DNA from: Pseudaeromonas sp963677375
Lineage (GTDB): Bacteria; Pseudomonadota; Gammaproteobacteria; Enterobacterales; Aeromonadaceae
DNA length: 64,000 bases
NCBI GenBank assembly: GCA_963677375.2
Contig: CAXXIF010000004.1
Span: 186,001 to 250,000, forward strand
Direction of reading: 5' to 3'
In this document: piece by piece, positions 44,588 to 53,868 of the stretch
How positions within the stretch are numbered: position 1 is the stretch's first letter
Layout of the letters: the number at the start of each line of letters is the position of its first letter
The notes under the pieces: model-generated
What the model saw: only the letters and a program-made list of their open reading frames with translations
What the model was told of the DNA's origin: nothing
Database searches by the model: none
Program-made: the position numbers and the translations under genes

Positions 44588-45643
44588 TTAAGCAGCCTCT
44601 TTTTGCTCCGGCTCGGGTTTCTCGGGTCGCTCCGGATTCAGCATCACGGCACCGATCGGTGTCCAGTCTCGTGTCTTGCCACTCCACCTCGCTGGATGTT
44701 GCGCCCGGGCTGCCTGATACACCGCATCCCGTTTCGCCAGCAGGGCTTTATCTTCGCCCCGATGCCGCTCGTTGGGGGTGACGAAGCGGATACGGCTATG
44801 CCGGTGTTCGTCGTTATACCACGCCATAAAGTCACGCACCCACTCCCTGGCCGCTTCCAGACTGGCGAAGCCGTCTGATGGCCATTGTGGGCAGTACTTC
44901 AGCGTCCGGAACAATGACTCCGAGTACGGATTATCGTTGCTCACCCGAGGCCGTCCCCGCGAGGGCGTGATGCCCAGATCATACATCTTGGTCAGCAGCG
45001 TAACTGACTTCATTGGTGCGCCATTGTCCGAGTGCAAGATCAGTGGCTGCTTCCAGCACTGTTCGCGGATGACGCTCCGTTGCAGCAACGCGGCCGCCCG
45101 CTCGCCGCACTCTTGCTCATGGACTTCCCAGCCCACACCCTTGCGACTGTAGATGTCCTCTATCAGATAGAGGTAGTAATACTGGCCGCGAACGAGGGAC
45201 GGCAAGTAGGTGATGTCCCAGGACCACACTTGATTGGGACCGGACGCGGCATGGCTGGTTGGTACCGGCACATGACGCGGTGGCTGGCTCCGGCCACGCC
45301 TGTGCTGCTGGTCAGCGGCCCGCAAGATGCGATAGAAGCTCGACTCACTGGCCAGATAACGCCCCTGGTCGGCCAACCTCGGTACGATTTGGCTGGGTGG
45401 CAATGAGGCGAACTCCTGGCTATTGCAGACCTCCAGCACGGCCCGCCGCTCCTCTGGACTCAAGGCATGGGCTGGCATAGGACGAACCGCATCCGGCCGC
45501 CTATCGGCACTCAGCTCCGGCCCAACCAACCAGCGCTGGAGTGTGCGCAGACTCAACCCTAACACCTCGGCTGCCGGGTGCTTGCGTGCCCCGGCGACGA
45601 GCGCCTCGCGCCACCATGCAACGTATTGCTGCCGCTCTGGCAA
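44588..45643 (-). CDS. IS3-family transposase OrfB (DDE integrase core), copy 1
   Basis: 351 aa as an independent frame from a TTG; probably made as an OrfAB fusion by -1 frameshift. DDE residues are in SWDITYLPS, LHSDNGAPM and NPYSESLFRTLK. Preceded by a helix-turn-helix region (AEVLGLSLRTLQRWL). Confidence 0.9.
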   Translation of the reverse strand: MPERQQYVAWWREALVAGARKHPAAEVLGLSLRTLQRWLVGPELSADRRPDAVRPMPAHALSPEERRAVLEVCNSQEFASLPPSQIVPRLADQGRYLASESSFYRILRAADQQHRRGRSQPPRHVPVPTSHAASGPNQVWSWDITYLPSLVRGQYYYLYLIEDIYSRKGVGWEVHEQECGERAAALLQRSVIREQCWKQPLILHSDNGAPMKSVTLLTKMYDLGITPSRGRPRVSNDNPYSESLFRTLKYCPQWPSDGFASLEAAREWVRDFMAWYNDEHRHSRIRFVTPNERHRGEDKALLAKRDAVYQAARAQHPARWSGKTRDWTPIGAVMLNPERPEKPEPEQKEAA

Positions 45644-45648
45644 CGAGG

Positions 45649-46149
45649 TCAGTTGTCCTCGTCGGCGTTGCTCCAGTAGGCATCGAGCTTTTTTTGCAAT
45701 ATCAGCAGAGCGGCTGCCTCGGCCAGGGCCTTGTCTTTACGACGCAACTCCTGCTCCAGTTGCCGGATACGTTTCTTATCCGCCTTGGCCTGCGCTTTCT
45801 CCGCCTGTTGTAGGGCGCGAGCGGATTGCTGGCCCAGGATACAGGCTTGGCGCCATTGCTGGACTTGCTCCGGGTAGAGACATTTTCGGCGGCAATACTC
45901 GCTGAGTTCAATCTCAGAAAGGGCAGCCGTTTCTAACACCACAGCGAACTTGGCCTCGGCAGGCCATTCATCGGTTAGTTTGTTGTCACCGGGCACAGGC
46001 GCCCCTCCGTCTTTAGCTTGTTTGCGCCAATTATACAGAGTGACTTCGCTGATGTTTTCCTGACGCGCCAACTCGGCAACCGACATATTGATGGGAGGCA
46101 GCAGCTTCTTGAGCAAAGCGGCCTTACGTTCATTTGAATAACGAGCCAT
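45649..46149 (-). CDS. IS3-family transposase OrfA, copy 1
   Basis: 166 aa. Helix-turn-helix (MSVAELARQENISEVTLYNW) near 22-42, a second one near 75-95, and a leucine-zipper-like coiled coil near 115-155. An A-AAA-AAG slippery site lies near its end, as in the copy at 50790. Confidence 0.9.
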   Translation of the reverse strand: MARYSNERKAALLKKLLPPINMSVAELARQENISEVTLYNWRKQAKDGGAPVPGDNKLTDEWPAEAKFAVVLETAALSEIELSEYCRRKCLYPEQVQQWRQACILGQQSARALQQAEKAQAKADKKRIRQLEQELRRKDKALAEAAALLILQKKLDAYWSNADEDN

Positions 46150-46225
46150 TCGACACTCTTTATCCGCCCCCGGTCTACTTATTTGGATGGTTCAGGTTAG
46201 GCGACAACTATTCTGACACCGGGGG

Positions 46226-46260
46226 GTATAGCCAGTCCGGTGTTTAAACTTTTGTTGTGC
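46226..46260 (-). repeat. attC site, type 2, right half (cut at GTAT)
   Basis: GTATAGCCAGTCCGG then GTTTAAACTTTTGTTGTGC is the right half of the type 2 site; the left half is found at 50199-50258. Confidence 0.75.
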
Positions 46261-46673
46261 CGTTGCGATGAACCGGCTACGCCAGCCGCTTGGGCAACAA
46301 CGAAATACAGCAGCCAAAGCGGATTGACCTGAACAGCGTCACGAAGAATAGAACGCTGTAATATCCGAACCTTACCAACCCGATAAAGCAAAGAACCGCC
46401 GCTAATGTGGGCATGGTTTACGGCCCTAATTGGAACAAAGAAGAGCAGGGCGCTGGTGCCGATGTTTAACCTAGATTGCTAACACCACAGAAGAAAACAG
46501 TGCCAATGCTGGTATTCAAACTGAACTTCAATCGGGCACCAAGATGCCGCTGACAACGCATTGGTTTGGATGATTCACCCAACCCCAACGACCGAGCTCG
46601 AAGACCAACTGCATTCAATAATTCCTGCTATCGCAGCCGCTCTTGCCACTACAGCTCAATTACCTGGAAAACC
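46261..46673 (-). repeat. Gene-less repeat cassette, copy 1 (long form)
   Basis: 413 bp between attC boundaries GTTGTGC and GCACAAC. No convincing gene. It carries the shared landmarks GCCAGCCGCTTGGGCAACAA and GGCACCAAGATGCCGCTGA. Confidence 0.75.
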
Positions 46674-46755
46674 GCACAACATTTTAGTTATGGGGCGCGC
46701 GTGCTTTTTGCGCGTCCCAGAGAGCGAAGCGAACGACTTAAACTTTTTGTTGTGC
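46674..46755 (-). repeat. attC site, type 1
   Basis: GCACAAC to GTTGTGC boundaries; arms GGGGCGCGCG and GCGCGTCCC. Confidence 0.85.
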
Positions 46756-47171
46756 CGTTGCGATGGAACCGGCTATGCCAGCCGCTTGGGCAACAGCGAA
46801 ATTAAGCCGCTGAAACAGATTGGTCTGAACAGCGTCACGAAGAATAGAGCACCGTTTTAACCGAACCAGCTCGACCTGATAAAGCAAAGAACCGCCGCTG
46901 ATGCTGGTATGGTTCACGGATTTACTTGGAACAAAGAAGAGCAGGGCGCTGATGCTGATGTTTAACCTGGACCCGCTAACATCCAAGAAGAAAGTAGCGC
47001 CATGGCTGGTATTTAAACTGAACTTCAATTGGGCACCAAGATGCCGCTGATAACGAATATATTTGAATGTTTCACTGGGCCAGAACGACAGGTCTCGAAA
47101 ACCCGCAGGATTCAATATCGCCTGCTACCACAGCCGCTCTTGTACCTATTAACTCAACTGCTTGGAAAGCC
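46756..47171 (-). repeat. Gene-less repeat cassette, copy 2 (long form)
   Basis: 416 bp. On the minus strand the frame beginning MNPAGFRDLSFW is open for 125 codons, but this is not kept in other copies. Confidence 0.75.
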
Positions 47172-47253
47172 GCACAACACTTTAGTTATGGGGCGCGCGT
47201 GCTTTTTGCGCGTCCCAGTGAGCGAAGCGAACGACTTAAACTTTTTGTTGTGC
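47172..47253 (-). repeat. attC site, type 1
   Basis: GCACAAC to GTTGTGC boundaries with type 1 arms. Confidence 0.85.
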
Positions 47254-47622
47254 CGTGACAATGAAACCAGCTATGCCAGCCGCTTGGGCAACAACGAAAT
47301 AGAGCCGATGCAACGGATTGACCTGAACAGCGCTATGAAGAATAGAGCGCCAAATAACCCGATTAAACCAAACCTGTTGGAACAAAGAAGAGCAGGGCGC
47401 TGGTGCCGATGTTTAACCTGGACCCGCTAACACCCAAGAAGAAAATAACGCCATTGCCGCCGTTCAAGCTGAACTCAAATCAACCACCAAGATGCCGGGG
47501 ATAACGACTTGGTTTGGATGTTTCACCGAACCAGAACGACGGCGCTCGAAGACCAGCAGGATTCAATGCTGCCTGATATTGCAACCGCTCTTGTACCTAT
47601 TACCGCAGCTGCTTGGAAAACC
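47254..47622 (-). repeat. Gene-less repeat cassette, copy 3 (short form)
   Basis: 369 bp; lacks the stretch of about 45 bp holding ATAAAGCAAAGAACCGCCGC present in long copies. Confidence 0.75.
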
Positions 47623-47703
47623 GCACAACATTTTAGTTATGGGGCGCGCGGCTTTATGCGCGTCCCAGTGAGCGAAGCGAACGACTTAAACTATTTGTTA
47701 GAC
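47623..47703 (-). repeat. attC site, type 1
   Basis: GCACAAC to GTTAGAC; the right boundary contains the stop codon of the next cassette gene. The loop reads GGCTTTATGC. Confidence 0.85.
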
Positions 47704-48105
47704 ATTAGCTGAATTCATGATTTTTTTGTATTTAAAAGTGGCAATCATCGTTCTGGTGTATAAATAACAAAAAAATAAACCCATCATGTTAATTGGGTGT
47801 TTAAATAAAGCTGCCATTATCACTTTTGATGCAACAAAATAAATTAGCAACATAGTCGCAGCGGTGCGGCTTCTTTTAAATACACCGATCACAAGAATTC
47901 CGACAATGCCTATATCAATGAAATTCCATGCATCAATACCAGTAATCTTCACCCATGTGATGGATGTTAACGTGAGTGCAATGCTAATAATCATTGATAC
48001 GCAGGCTGCAATGCAACCATTACGTATGTCGGTTTGAATGTTTTTGGGAACTGTAATTCCAGATGTTTCTTGTGCGGCGGTGATATCAGATTTTGATGTT
48101 TTCAT
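47698..48105 (-). CDS. Cassette gene: membrane protein, unknown
   Basis: 135 aa. A polar N-terminus of 30 residues is followed by four hydrophobic segments (IAACVSMIISIALTLTSITW, FIDIGIVGILVIGVF, TMLLIYFVASKVIMAALF, MMGLFFCYLYTRTMIATF). Its stop TAA is part of attC. Rather AT-rich. No family recognised; inner membrane location likely. Confidence 0.75.
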   Translation of the reverse strand: MKTSKSDITAAQETSGITVPKNIQTDIRNGCIAACVSMIISIALTLTSITWVKITGIDAWNFIDIGIVGILVIGVFKRSRTAATMLLIYFVASKVIMAALFKHPINMMGLFFCYLYTRTMIATFKYKKIMNSANV

Positions 48106-48139
48106 AAGCTTCCTTCGGCGATGGCAATGTCTAGCGCCG

Positions 48140-48221
48140 GTCTAACATTTTAGTTATGGGGCGCGCGTGCTTTTTGCGCGTCCCAGTGAGCGAAGCGAAC
48201 GACTTAAACTTTTTGTTGTGC
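48140..48221 (-). repeat. attC site, type 1
   Basis: GTCTAAC to GTTGTGC with type 1 arms. Confidence 0.85.
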
Positions 48222-48590
48222 CGTTGCCATGAAACCAGCTATGCCAGCCGCTTGGGTAACAACGAAATATAGCCGATGCAACAAATTGGCCTGAGCAGCG
48301 CCATGAAGAATAGAGCACCCAATAACCCGCAGCAGGCTGACTCGTTGGAACAAAGAAGAACAAGGCGCTGGTGCCGATATTTAACCAGGCCCCGCTAACA
48401 CCCAAGAAGAAAGCAGCGCCAGTGCTGGTATTCAAACTGGACTTCAATTGGGCACCAAGATGCCGCTGATAACGAATATATTTGAATGTTTCACTGGACC
48501 AGAACGGCAGGTCTCGAAAACTCGCAGGATTCAATATTGTCTGAAATTAAAACCGCTCTTGTACCTATTAACTCAACTGCTTGGAAAACC
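48222..48590 (-). repeat. Gene-less repeat cassette, copy 4 (short form)
   Basis: 369 bp, same length as copies 3, 5, 9 and 11. Confidence 0.75.
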
Positions 48591-48681
48591 GCACAACGTC
48601 TGTTTAACCGGCTGGCTGTAGCCGATGTTGAATAAAGAGCGGCCGCTTATAGCCAGTCCGGTGTTTAAACTTTTGTTGTGC
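48591..48681 (-). repeat. attC site, type 2
   Basis: GCACAAC, GTCTGTTTAACCGGCTGGCT, a central TTGAATAAAGAGCGG, AGCCAGTCCGGTGTTTAAAC, GTTGTGC. The arms GTTTAACCGGCTGGCT and AGCCAGTCCGGTGTTTAAAC pair imperfectly. Confidence 0.8.
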
Positions 48682-49050
48682 CGTTGCGATGCAACCAGCG
48701 ACGCCAGCCGCTTGGGCAACAACGAAATAGAGCTGCTGAAACAGATTGGCCTGAACAGCGCCATGAAGAATAGAACGCCAAATAACGCGATTAAACGAAA
48801 CCTGTTGGAACAAAGAAGAACAAGGCACTGGTGCTGATATTTAACCTGAACTCGCTAACACCCAAGAAGAAAGCAGCGCCAGTGCTGGTATTCAAACTGG
48901 ACTTCAATTGGGCACCAAGATGCCGCTGATAACGAATATATTTGAATGTTTCACTGGACCAGAACGACAGGTCTCGAAAACTCGCAGGATTCAATATTGT
49001 TTGGTACTGCAACCGCTCTTGTACCTATTACCACCGCTGCTTGGAAAACC
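48682..49050 (-). repeat. Gene-less repeat cassette, copy 5 (short form)
   Basis: 369 bp, between two type 2 sites. Confidence 0.75.
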
Positions 49051-49141
49051 GCACAACGTCTGTTTAACCGGCTGGCTGCAACCGATGTTGAATAAAGAGC
49101 GGCTGCGTATAGCCAGTCCGGTGTTTAAACTTTTGTTGTGC
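49051..49141 (-). repeat. attC site, type 2
   Basis: Same build and length (91 bp) as 48591-48681. Confidence 0.8.
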
Positions 49142-49555
49142 CGTTACGATGAACCTGCAACGACAGCCGCCTGGGCAACAACGAAATAAAGCCGATGAAA
49201 CAGATTGGCCTGAACAACGTCACGAAGAATAGAACGCTGATTTACCAGAACCAGACCAACCTGATAACGCAAAGAACTGCCGCTGATATGGGTATGGTTC
49301 TCGGATTTACTTGGAACAAAGAAGAGCAGGGCGCTGATGCCGATGTTCAACCTGGGCTGCTAACACCACAGAAGAAAACAGCGCCATTGCTGATATTCAA
49401 ACTGAACTCTAATTGCCCACCAAGATGCTGCGGACAACGCATTGGCTCGGCTGATTCACCCAACCCCAACGACCGAGCTCGAAGACCAGCAGGATTCAAT
49501 ATTGCCTGAAATTTAAACCGCTCTTGTACCTATTAACTCAACTGCTTGGAAAACC
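49142..49555 (-). repeat. Gene-less repeat cassette, copy 6 (long form)
   Basis: 414 bp; contains the long-form segment and ends GGAAAACC before attC. Confidence 0.75.
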
Positions 49556-49636
49556 GCACAACATTTTAGTTATGGGGCGCGCGGCTTTATGCGCGTCCCA
49601 GTGAGCGAAGCGAACGACTTAAACTATTTGTTATGC
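49556..49636 (-). repeat. attC site, type 1
   Basis: GCACAAC to GTTATGC, loop GGCTTTATGC. Confidence 0.85.
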
Positions 49637-49639
49637 ATT

Positions 49640-50146
49640 TTAATTGATATTTACTGTTTCAGCAGTATCTACACAGGTGATTTTTAATTTTCTATCTAAG
49701 TTGTTTTCCTGGTTTGGAATGAACACAAAATTAGCGATTTCATTTTTATTCAAAAAGCCAAGCCATAGTTTATTGCCTGTGTCAGGTAGTAAGATATATT
49801 GCATTGCTGGGAATGTTATTTTGTTGTCGTTTATGTGCGAGTTAAACAGACTTGAATCCTCATATCCCCTAACCAAATATGGTAAGCCCAGTGCTTTTCG
49901 ATCGAATTCAATGGAAAACTCAAAACATGGAGAATCATCATTGTTGTATATGTATAATTTATAACATTTTTCTGTGCTGTTATTACATGTGCCAGTTTCA
50001 TGAGCTATGCTCAGCTTTGGTTTCTTTGCTTGCCAACTTACATATGTAGAATATGTTGATATAACTAAAGACAAAATTGCTATGACCAAAGTAACTTTTT
50101 CACTCAGTGTCCAGTTTGAATTTTGAGATAGGGTTTTTTTCATCAT
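49640..50146 (-). CDS. Cassette gene: membrane-anchored protein, unknown
   Basis: 168 aa from the tandem ATG ATG at 50146; the frame runs on into attC and the IS, so the longer version is not native. One N-terminal membrane helix (VTLVIAILSLVISTYSTYV, about 18-37), then a beta-rich domain with two close cysteines (TGTCNNSTEKCYKL) likely outside the membrane. Stop lies next to attC. No family recognised. Confidence 0.65.
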   Translation of the reverse strand: MMKKTLSQNSNWTLSEKVTLVIAILSLVISTYSTYVSWQAKKPKLSIAHETGTCNNSTEKCYKLYIYNNDDSPCFEFSIEFDRKALGLPYLVRGYEDSSLFNSHINDNKITFPAMQYILLPDTGNKLWLGFLNKNEIANFVFIPNQENNLDRKLKITCVDTAETVNIN

Positions 50147-50198
50147 ATTTAATGTTTCGTTGGTTAGTTTCGGTGTGGCATATGTATTTTCAAAAGAT

Positions 50199-50258
50199 GC
50201 ATAACGTCTGTTTAACCGGCTGGCTGTAGCCGGTGTTGAATAAAGAGCGGCTGCGTAT
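50199..50258 (-). repeat. attC site, type 2, left half (cut at GTAT)
   Basis: GCATAAC, GTCTGTTTAACCGGCTGGCT to CTGCGTAT, where IS3-family copy 2 begins after CCCCCGG. Joining it to 46226-46260 through GTAT rebuilds a complete type 2 site. Confidence 0.75.
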
Positions 50259-50334
50259 CCCCCGGTGTCAGAATAGTTGTCGCCTAACCTGAACCATCCA
50301 AATAAGTAGACCGGGGGCGGATAAAGAGTGTCGA

Positions 50335-50835
50335 ATGGCTCGTTATTCAAATGAACGTAAGGCCGCTTTGCTCAAGAAGCTGCTGCCTCCCATCAATATG
50401 TCGGTTGCCGAGTTGGCGCGTCAGGAAAACATCAGCGAAGTCACTCTGTATAATTGGCGCAAACAAGCTAAAGACGGAGGGGCGCCTGTGCCCGGTGACA
50501 ACAAACTAACCGATGAATGGCCTGCCGAGGCCAAGTTCGCTGTGGTGTTAGAAACGGCTGCCCTTTCTGAGATTGAACTCAGCGAGTATTGCCGCCGAAA
50601 ATGTCTCTACCCGGAGCAAGTCCAGCAATGGCGCCAAGCCTGTATCCTGGGCCAGCAATCCGCTCGCGCCCTACAACAGGCGGAGAAAGCGCAGGCCAAG
50701 GCGGATAAGAAACGTATCCGGCAACTGGAGCAGGAGTTGCGTCGTAAAGACAAGGCCCTGGCCGAGGCAGCCGCTCTGCTGATATTGCAAAAAAAGCTCG
50801 ATGCCTACTGGAGCAACGCCGACGAGGACAACTGA
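50335..50835 (+). CDS. IS3-family transposase OrfA, copy 2
   Basis: 166 aa, same as copy 1. The slippery heptamer A-AAA-AAG at 50790-50796 is in the OrfA frame. A -1 slip there leads into OrfB without a stop, giving the usual IS3 OrfAB transposase. Confidence 0.92.
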   Translation: MARYSNERKAALLKKLLPPINMSVAELARQENISEVTLYNWRKQAKDGGAPVPGDNKLTDEWPAEAKFAVVLETAALSEIELSEYCRRKCLYPEQVQQWRQACILGQQSARALQQAEKAQAKADKKRIRQLEQELRRKDKALAEAAALLILQKKLDAYWSNADEDN

Positions 50836-50840
50836 CCTCG

Positions 50841-51896
50841 TTGCCAGAGCGGCAGCAATACGTTGCATGGTGGCGCGAGGCGCTCGTCGCCGGGGCACGC
50901 AAGCACCCGGCAGCCGAGGTGTTAGGGTTGAGTCTGCGCACACTCCAGCGCTGGTTGGTTGGGCCGGAGCTGAGTGCCGATAGGCGGCCGGATGCGGTTC
51001 GTCCTATGCCAGCCCATGCCTTGAGTCCAGAGGAGCGGCGGGCCGTGCTGGAGGTCTGCAATAGCCAGGAGTTCGCCTCATTGCCACCCAGCCAAATCGT
51101 ACCGAGGTTGGCCGACCAGGGGCGTTATCTGGCCAGTGAGTCGAGCTTCTATCGCATCTTGCGGGCCGCTGACCAGCAGCACAGGCGTGGCCGGAGCCAG
51201 CCACCGCGTCATGTGCCGGTACCAACCAGCCATGCCGCGTCCGGTCCCAATCAAGTGTGGTCCTGGGACATCACCTACTTGCCGTCCCTCGTTCGCGGCC
51301 AGTATTACTACCTCTATCTGATAGAGGACATCTACAGTCGCAAGGGTGTGGGCTGGGAAGTCCATGAGCAAGAGTGCGGCGAGCGGGCGGCCGCGTTGCT
51401 GCAACGGAGCGTCATCCGCGAACAGTGCTGGAAGCAGCCACTGATCTTGCACTCGGACAATGGCGCACCAATGAAGTCAGTTACGCTGCTGACCAAGATG
51501 TATGATCTGGGCATCACGCCCTCGCGGGGACGGCCTCGGGTGAGCAACGATAATCCGTACTCGGAGTCATTGTTCCGGACGCTGAAGTACTGCCCACAAT
51601 GGCCATCAGACGGCTTCGCCAGTCTGGAAGCGGCCAGGGAGTGGGTGCGTGACTTTATGGCGTGGTATAACGACGAACACCGGCATAGCCGTATCCGCTT
51701 CGTCACCCCCAACGAGCGGCATCGGGGCGAAGATAAAGCCCTGCTGGCGAAACGGGATGCGGTGTATCAGGCAGCCCGGGCGCAACATCCAGCGAGGTGG
51801 AGTGGCAAGACACGAGACTGGACACCGATCGGTGCCGTGATGCTGAATCCGGAGCGACCCGAGAAACCCGAGCCGGAGCAAAAAGAGGCTGCTTAA
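50841..51896 (+). CDS. IS3-family transposase OrfB, copy 2
   Basis: 351 aa from a TTG; the frame is -1 relative to OrfA and stays open back to the slippery site. Integrase core with DDE motif as in copy 1. Intact, so the element may be active. Confidence 0.92.
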   Translation: MPERQQYVAWWREALVAGARKHPAAEVLGLSLRTLQRWLVGPELSADRRPDAVRPMPAHALSPEERRAVLEVCNSQEFASLPPSQIVPRLADQGRYLASESSFYRILRAADQQHRRGRSQPPRHVPVPTSHAASGPNQVWSWDITYLPSLVRGQYYYLYLIEDIYSRKGVGWEVHEQECGERAAALLQRSVIREQCWKQPLILHSDNGAPMKSVTLLTKMYDLGITPSRGRPRVSNDNPYSESLFRTLKYCPQWPSDGFASLEAAREWVRDFMAWYNDEHRHSRIRFVTPNERHRGEDKALLAKRDAVYQAARAQHPARWSGKTRDWTPIGAVMLNPERPEKPEPEQKEAA

Positions 51897-51939
51897 AACA
51901 GGTTTACGCGACAACTATCTTGAAAAACACCGCCCCGGC

Positions 51940-52124
51940 GAAGAAAACAGCGCCAGTGCTGCCATTCAAACTGAACTTCAATCGGCCACCAAGATGCTGC
52001 TGATAGCGCATTGGTTTAGCTGATTTACCTATCTTCAACGACCGAGCTCGAAGACCTGTAGGATTCAATATTTCCTGCTATCGCACCCGCTCTTGTAACT
52101 ACGACTTCAATTGCTTAGAAAACC
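51940..52124 (-). repeat. Gene-less repeat cassette, copy 7 (truncated by IS)
   Basis: 185 bp of the module remain, starting GAAGAAAACAGCGCC next to the IS3-family copy. Confidence 0.75.
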
Positions 52125-52205
52125 GCACAACATTTTAGTTATGGGGCGCGCGGCTTTATGCGCGTCCCAGTGAGCGAAGCGAACGACTTAAACTATTTGT
52201 TAAAT
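52125..52205 (-). repeat. attC site, type 1
   Basis: GCACAAC to GTTAAAT, loop GGCTTTATGC. Confidence 0.85.
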
Positions 52206-52206
52206 T

Positions 52207-52857
52207 CTATAGTTCCTTGTCGGATAGTATTATTTTGTTTATTGAATTAAATCTGTTAGGCTTCATTGCTGTCTTTATATAATCAATATTTAGTATTGAA
52301 TACAATTTTGTAACTGTAGGGGCGTATTTTGAAATCCAGTACAGTTTCTCGATGTTTTTGATTTCATTTTCACTTGATTCAAGGTGATTTAGCAAGAATA
52401 GATAATGTTCGACCGCACCGCTCATAATTCCAATTGAATCTAAAATTGAAAAGAAAAACACATATTTTTTATCGCTAACCTGATCATTAAGGTTGCTGTA
52501 GTCTCGTATTATATCGATGACCTTGCTCCCAGTTAAATGTTGACCGAAGTTGGAGTTGACAATTGTCATGTTAAGCTGGTTTTGTATCTCAATATCTAAC
52601 CTTGTTATGCTATCTCTTATTATTTGTAGCTTTTGGTTTAACATATCTTTTTTTAGATTGTCATAAATCAGATACGCAGCAGCAAATGACGTAATTGGGG
52701 ATAACAGGCCACCAAAGTACGATCCAAACTCGCCCCACATATTAATGTCAGTACTTAATGTTGTATTGTTATTGAACAACATAAATATGAAGTAAATAAT
52801 TGGGGTTAGTAAAATTGATATGGCCGTCACTGCCATTATTTTTCTGTTGGTGCTCAT
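52207..52857 (-). CDS. Cassette gene: two-helix membrane protein, putative phage-abortive-infection type
   Basis: 216 aa. First membrane helix at about 9-28; then MWGEFGSYFGGLLSPITSFA leads into a second helix near 50-66, followed by a long cytoplasmic helical part beginning NLKKDMLNQKLQ. The WGxFGxxxGGxLxPxxSF pattern before a helix and a Q-rich coiled coil is typical of proteins annotated as putative phage abortive infection proteins. The match is by pattern only. Stop sits one base from attC. Confidence 0.55.
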   Translation of the reverse strand: MSTNRKIMAVTAISILLTPIIYFIFMLFNNNTTLSTDINMWGEFGSYFGGLLSPITSFAAAYLIYDNLKKDMLNQKLQIIRDSITRLDIEIQNQLNMTIVNSNFGQHLTGSKVIDIIRDYSNLNDQVSDKKYVFFFSILDSIGIMSGAVEHYLFLLNHLESSENEIKNIEKLYWISKYAPTVTKLYSILNIDYIKTAMKPNRFNSINKIILSDKEL

Positions 52858-52885
52858 CTTATGTCAAAACCTATAGCCACATTAA

Positions 52886-52968
52886 ATTTAACATTTTAGT
52901 TATGGGGCGCGCAGGCTTTATCGCGCGTCCCAGTGAGCGAAGCGAACGACTTAAACTTTTTGTTAGAA
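52886..52968 (-). repeat. attC site, type 1
   Basis: ATTTAAC to GTTAGAA; the arm reads GGGGCGCGCAGG, loop CTTTATC. Confidence 0.85.
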
Positions 52969-52976
52969 CCAACTTG

Positions 52977-53306
52977 TCAGTGAAAGCGGCTATCTCTTTC
53001 ACAAGGCTCACCATCATTATTTCCATCCATTTTAGTTCCAGGACAATTTCTGATGAAAAATTCAGCTTCTGCGAGCGATGTCATTTGTGTGCAATAAACT
53101 CGGCCATCGCATTTGAAATTGCTCGATGGGGTCGGTTGGGGAGAGATGCGTTCCTCTTGCATATTGACGTCATCGCTGAACCCGTCGTGAACTTCAGTTG
53201 CGCTACTTTGTGGTGATGTGTCAGCAGTTGCAGGAATACTAGAAGTATTTGTGTGGAAAAATTGCCATGCAGCTAATAAGGCAAGAATTAGTATGATTTT
53301 CTTCAT
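52977..53306 (-). CDS. Cassette gene: secreted Excalibur-domain protein
   Basis: 109 aa. Signal peptide MKKIILILALLAAWQFF, a Ser/Pro-rich linker to about 62, then an Excalibur-type calcium-binding domain: CDGRVYCTQMTS, EAEFFIRNCPGTKMDGNNDG, EPCE. The DxNxDGxxCE loop is the calcium motif and the four cysteines are the family set. Role outside the membrane unknown. Confidence 0.85.
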   Translation of the reverse strand: MKKIILILALLAAWQFFHTNTSSIPATADTSPQSSATEVHDGFSDDVNMQEERISPQPTPSSNFKCDGRVYCTQMTSLAEAEFFIRNCPGTKMDGNNDGEPCERDSRFH

Positions 53307-53332
53307 GAATTGGATCTCTGAGCTGACTTTAG

Positions 53333-53413
53333 TTCTAACATTTTAGTTATGGGGCGCGCGGCTTTATGCGCGTCCCAGTGAGCGAAGCGAACGACTTAAA
53401 CTATTTGTTATGT
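53333..53413 (-). repeat. attC site, type 1
   Basis: TTCTAAC to GTTATGT, loop GGCTTTATGC. Confidence 0.85.
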
Positions 53414-53854
53414 TTTTTGACTAATACAACGCGAGATGCACCAATTGATCGTTGCCTTTTTGGCTCTTTCGGAAATCTCAAATTCAGTAAAAACGCCATT
53501 AACCAAACAACATAGGGAGCCCTTTGCGCTGGGATTTCTGGCCTTAAACAGCATTAATTCGACCTGCTCGAGGAAGTTTTGCAATTGCCTTGCTCCATTT
53601 ACGGTCGAGAGGAATTGCTTGATTGGTTGATATGGCGAATTAACTAACGGCATGCCGTAATTGATTTCCAGATGCTGCATCGGCAATTCGGATTCGACCA
53701 ATAACGCAAGAAACTTTGACGCCATACGAAGATCTGGAGCACCTGAATTCATTAAGTCATCAGGCAGCAATATTTCAAACGGAGTCGTTTCACCTCGTTC
53801 GGGTTGCATCTTTGGCGGTTCGGTCGGTTTGTTCTTCTTTAGCCAGTTAAACAA
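53408..53854 (-). CDS. Cassette gene: soluble protein, unknown; TTG start
   Basis: 148 aa from a TTG at 53854 that lies five bases after AGGAGG, the best ribosome site in the array. An ATG six codons upstream (53872) has none and overlaps attC. Alpha/beta protein, no signal peptide. Residues 60-120 (LPMQHLEINYGMPLVNSPY, QLQNFLEQVELMLFKAR) look compact. No family recognised. The stop codon lies inside attC. Confidence 0.65.
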   Translation of the reverse strand: MFNWLKKNKPTEPPKMQPERGETTPFEILLPDDLMNSGAPDLRMASKFLALLVESELPMQHLEINYGMPLVNSPYQPIKQFLSTVNGARQLQNFLEQVELMLFKARNPSAKGSLCCLVNGVFTEFEISERAKKATINWCISRCISQKT

Positions 53855-53868
53855 CTGGGCCTCCTGCA

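Larger units (their letters stand above)
44555..46218 (-). mobile_element. IS3-family insertion sequence, copy 1
   Basis: 1,664 bp from TGTTTTTCAAGATAGTTGTC to the complement of TGTCAGAATAGTTGTCGCC; the ends form imperfect inverted repeats sharing ATAGTTGTCGC. It encodes OrfA and OrfB and is identical at protein level to the copy at 50266-51929 in opposite orientation. Confidence 0.9.
50266..51929 (+). mobile_element. IS3-family insertion sequence, copy 2
   Basis: 1,664 bp, inverted relative to copy 1 and identical in both proteins. Ends TGTCAGAATAGTTGTCGCC and, on the other strand, TGTTTTTCAAGATAGTTGTC. Confidence 0.9.
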
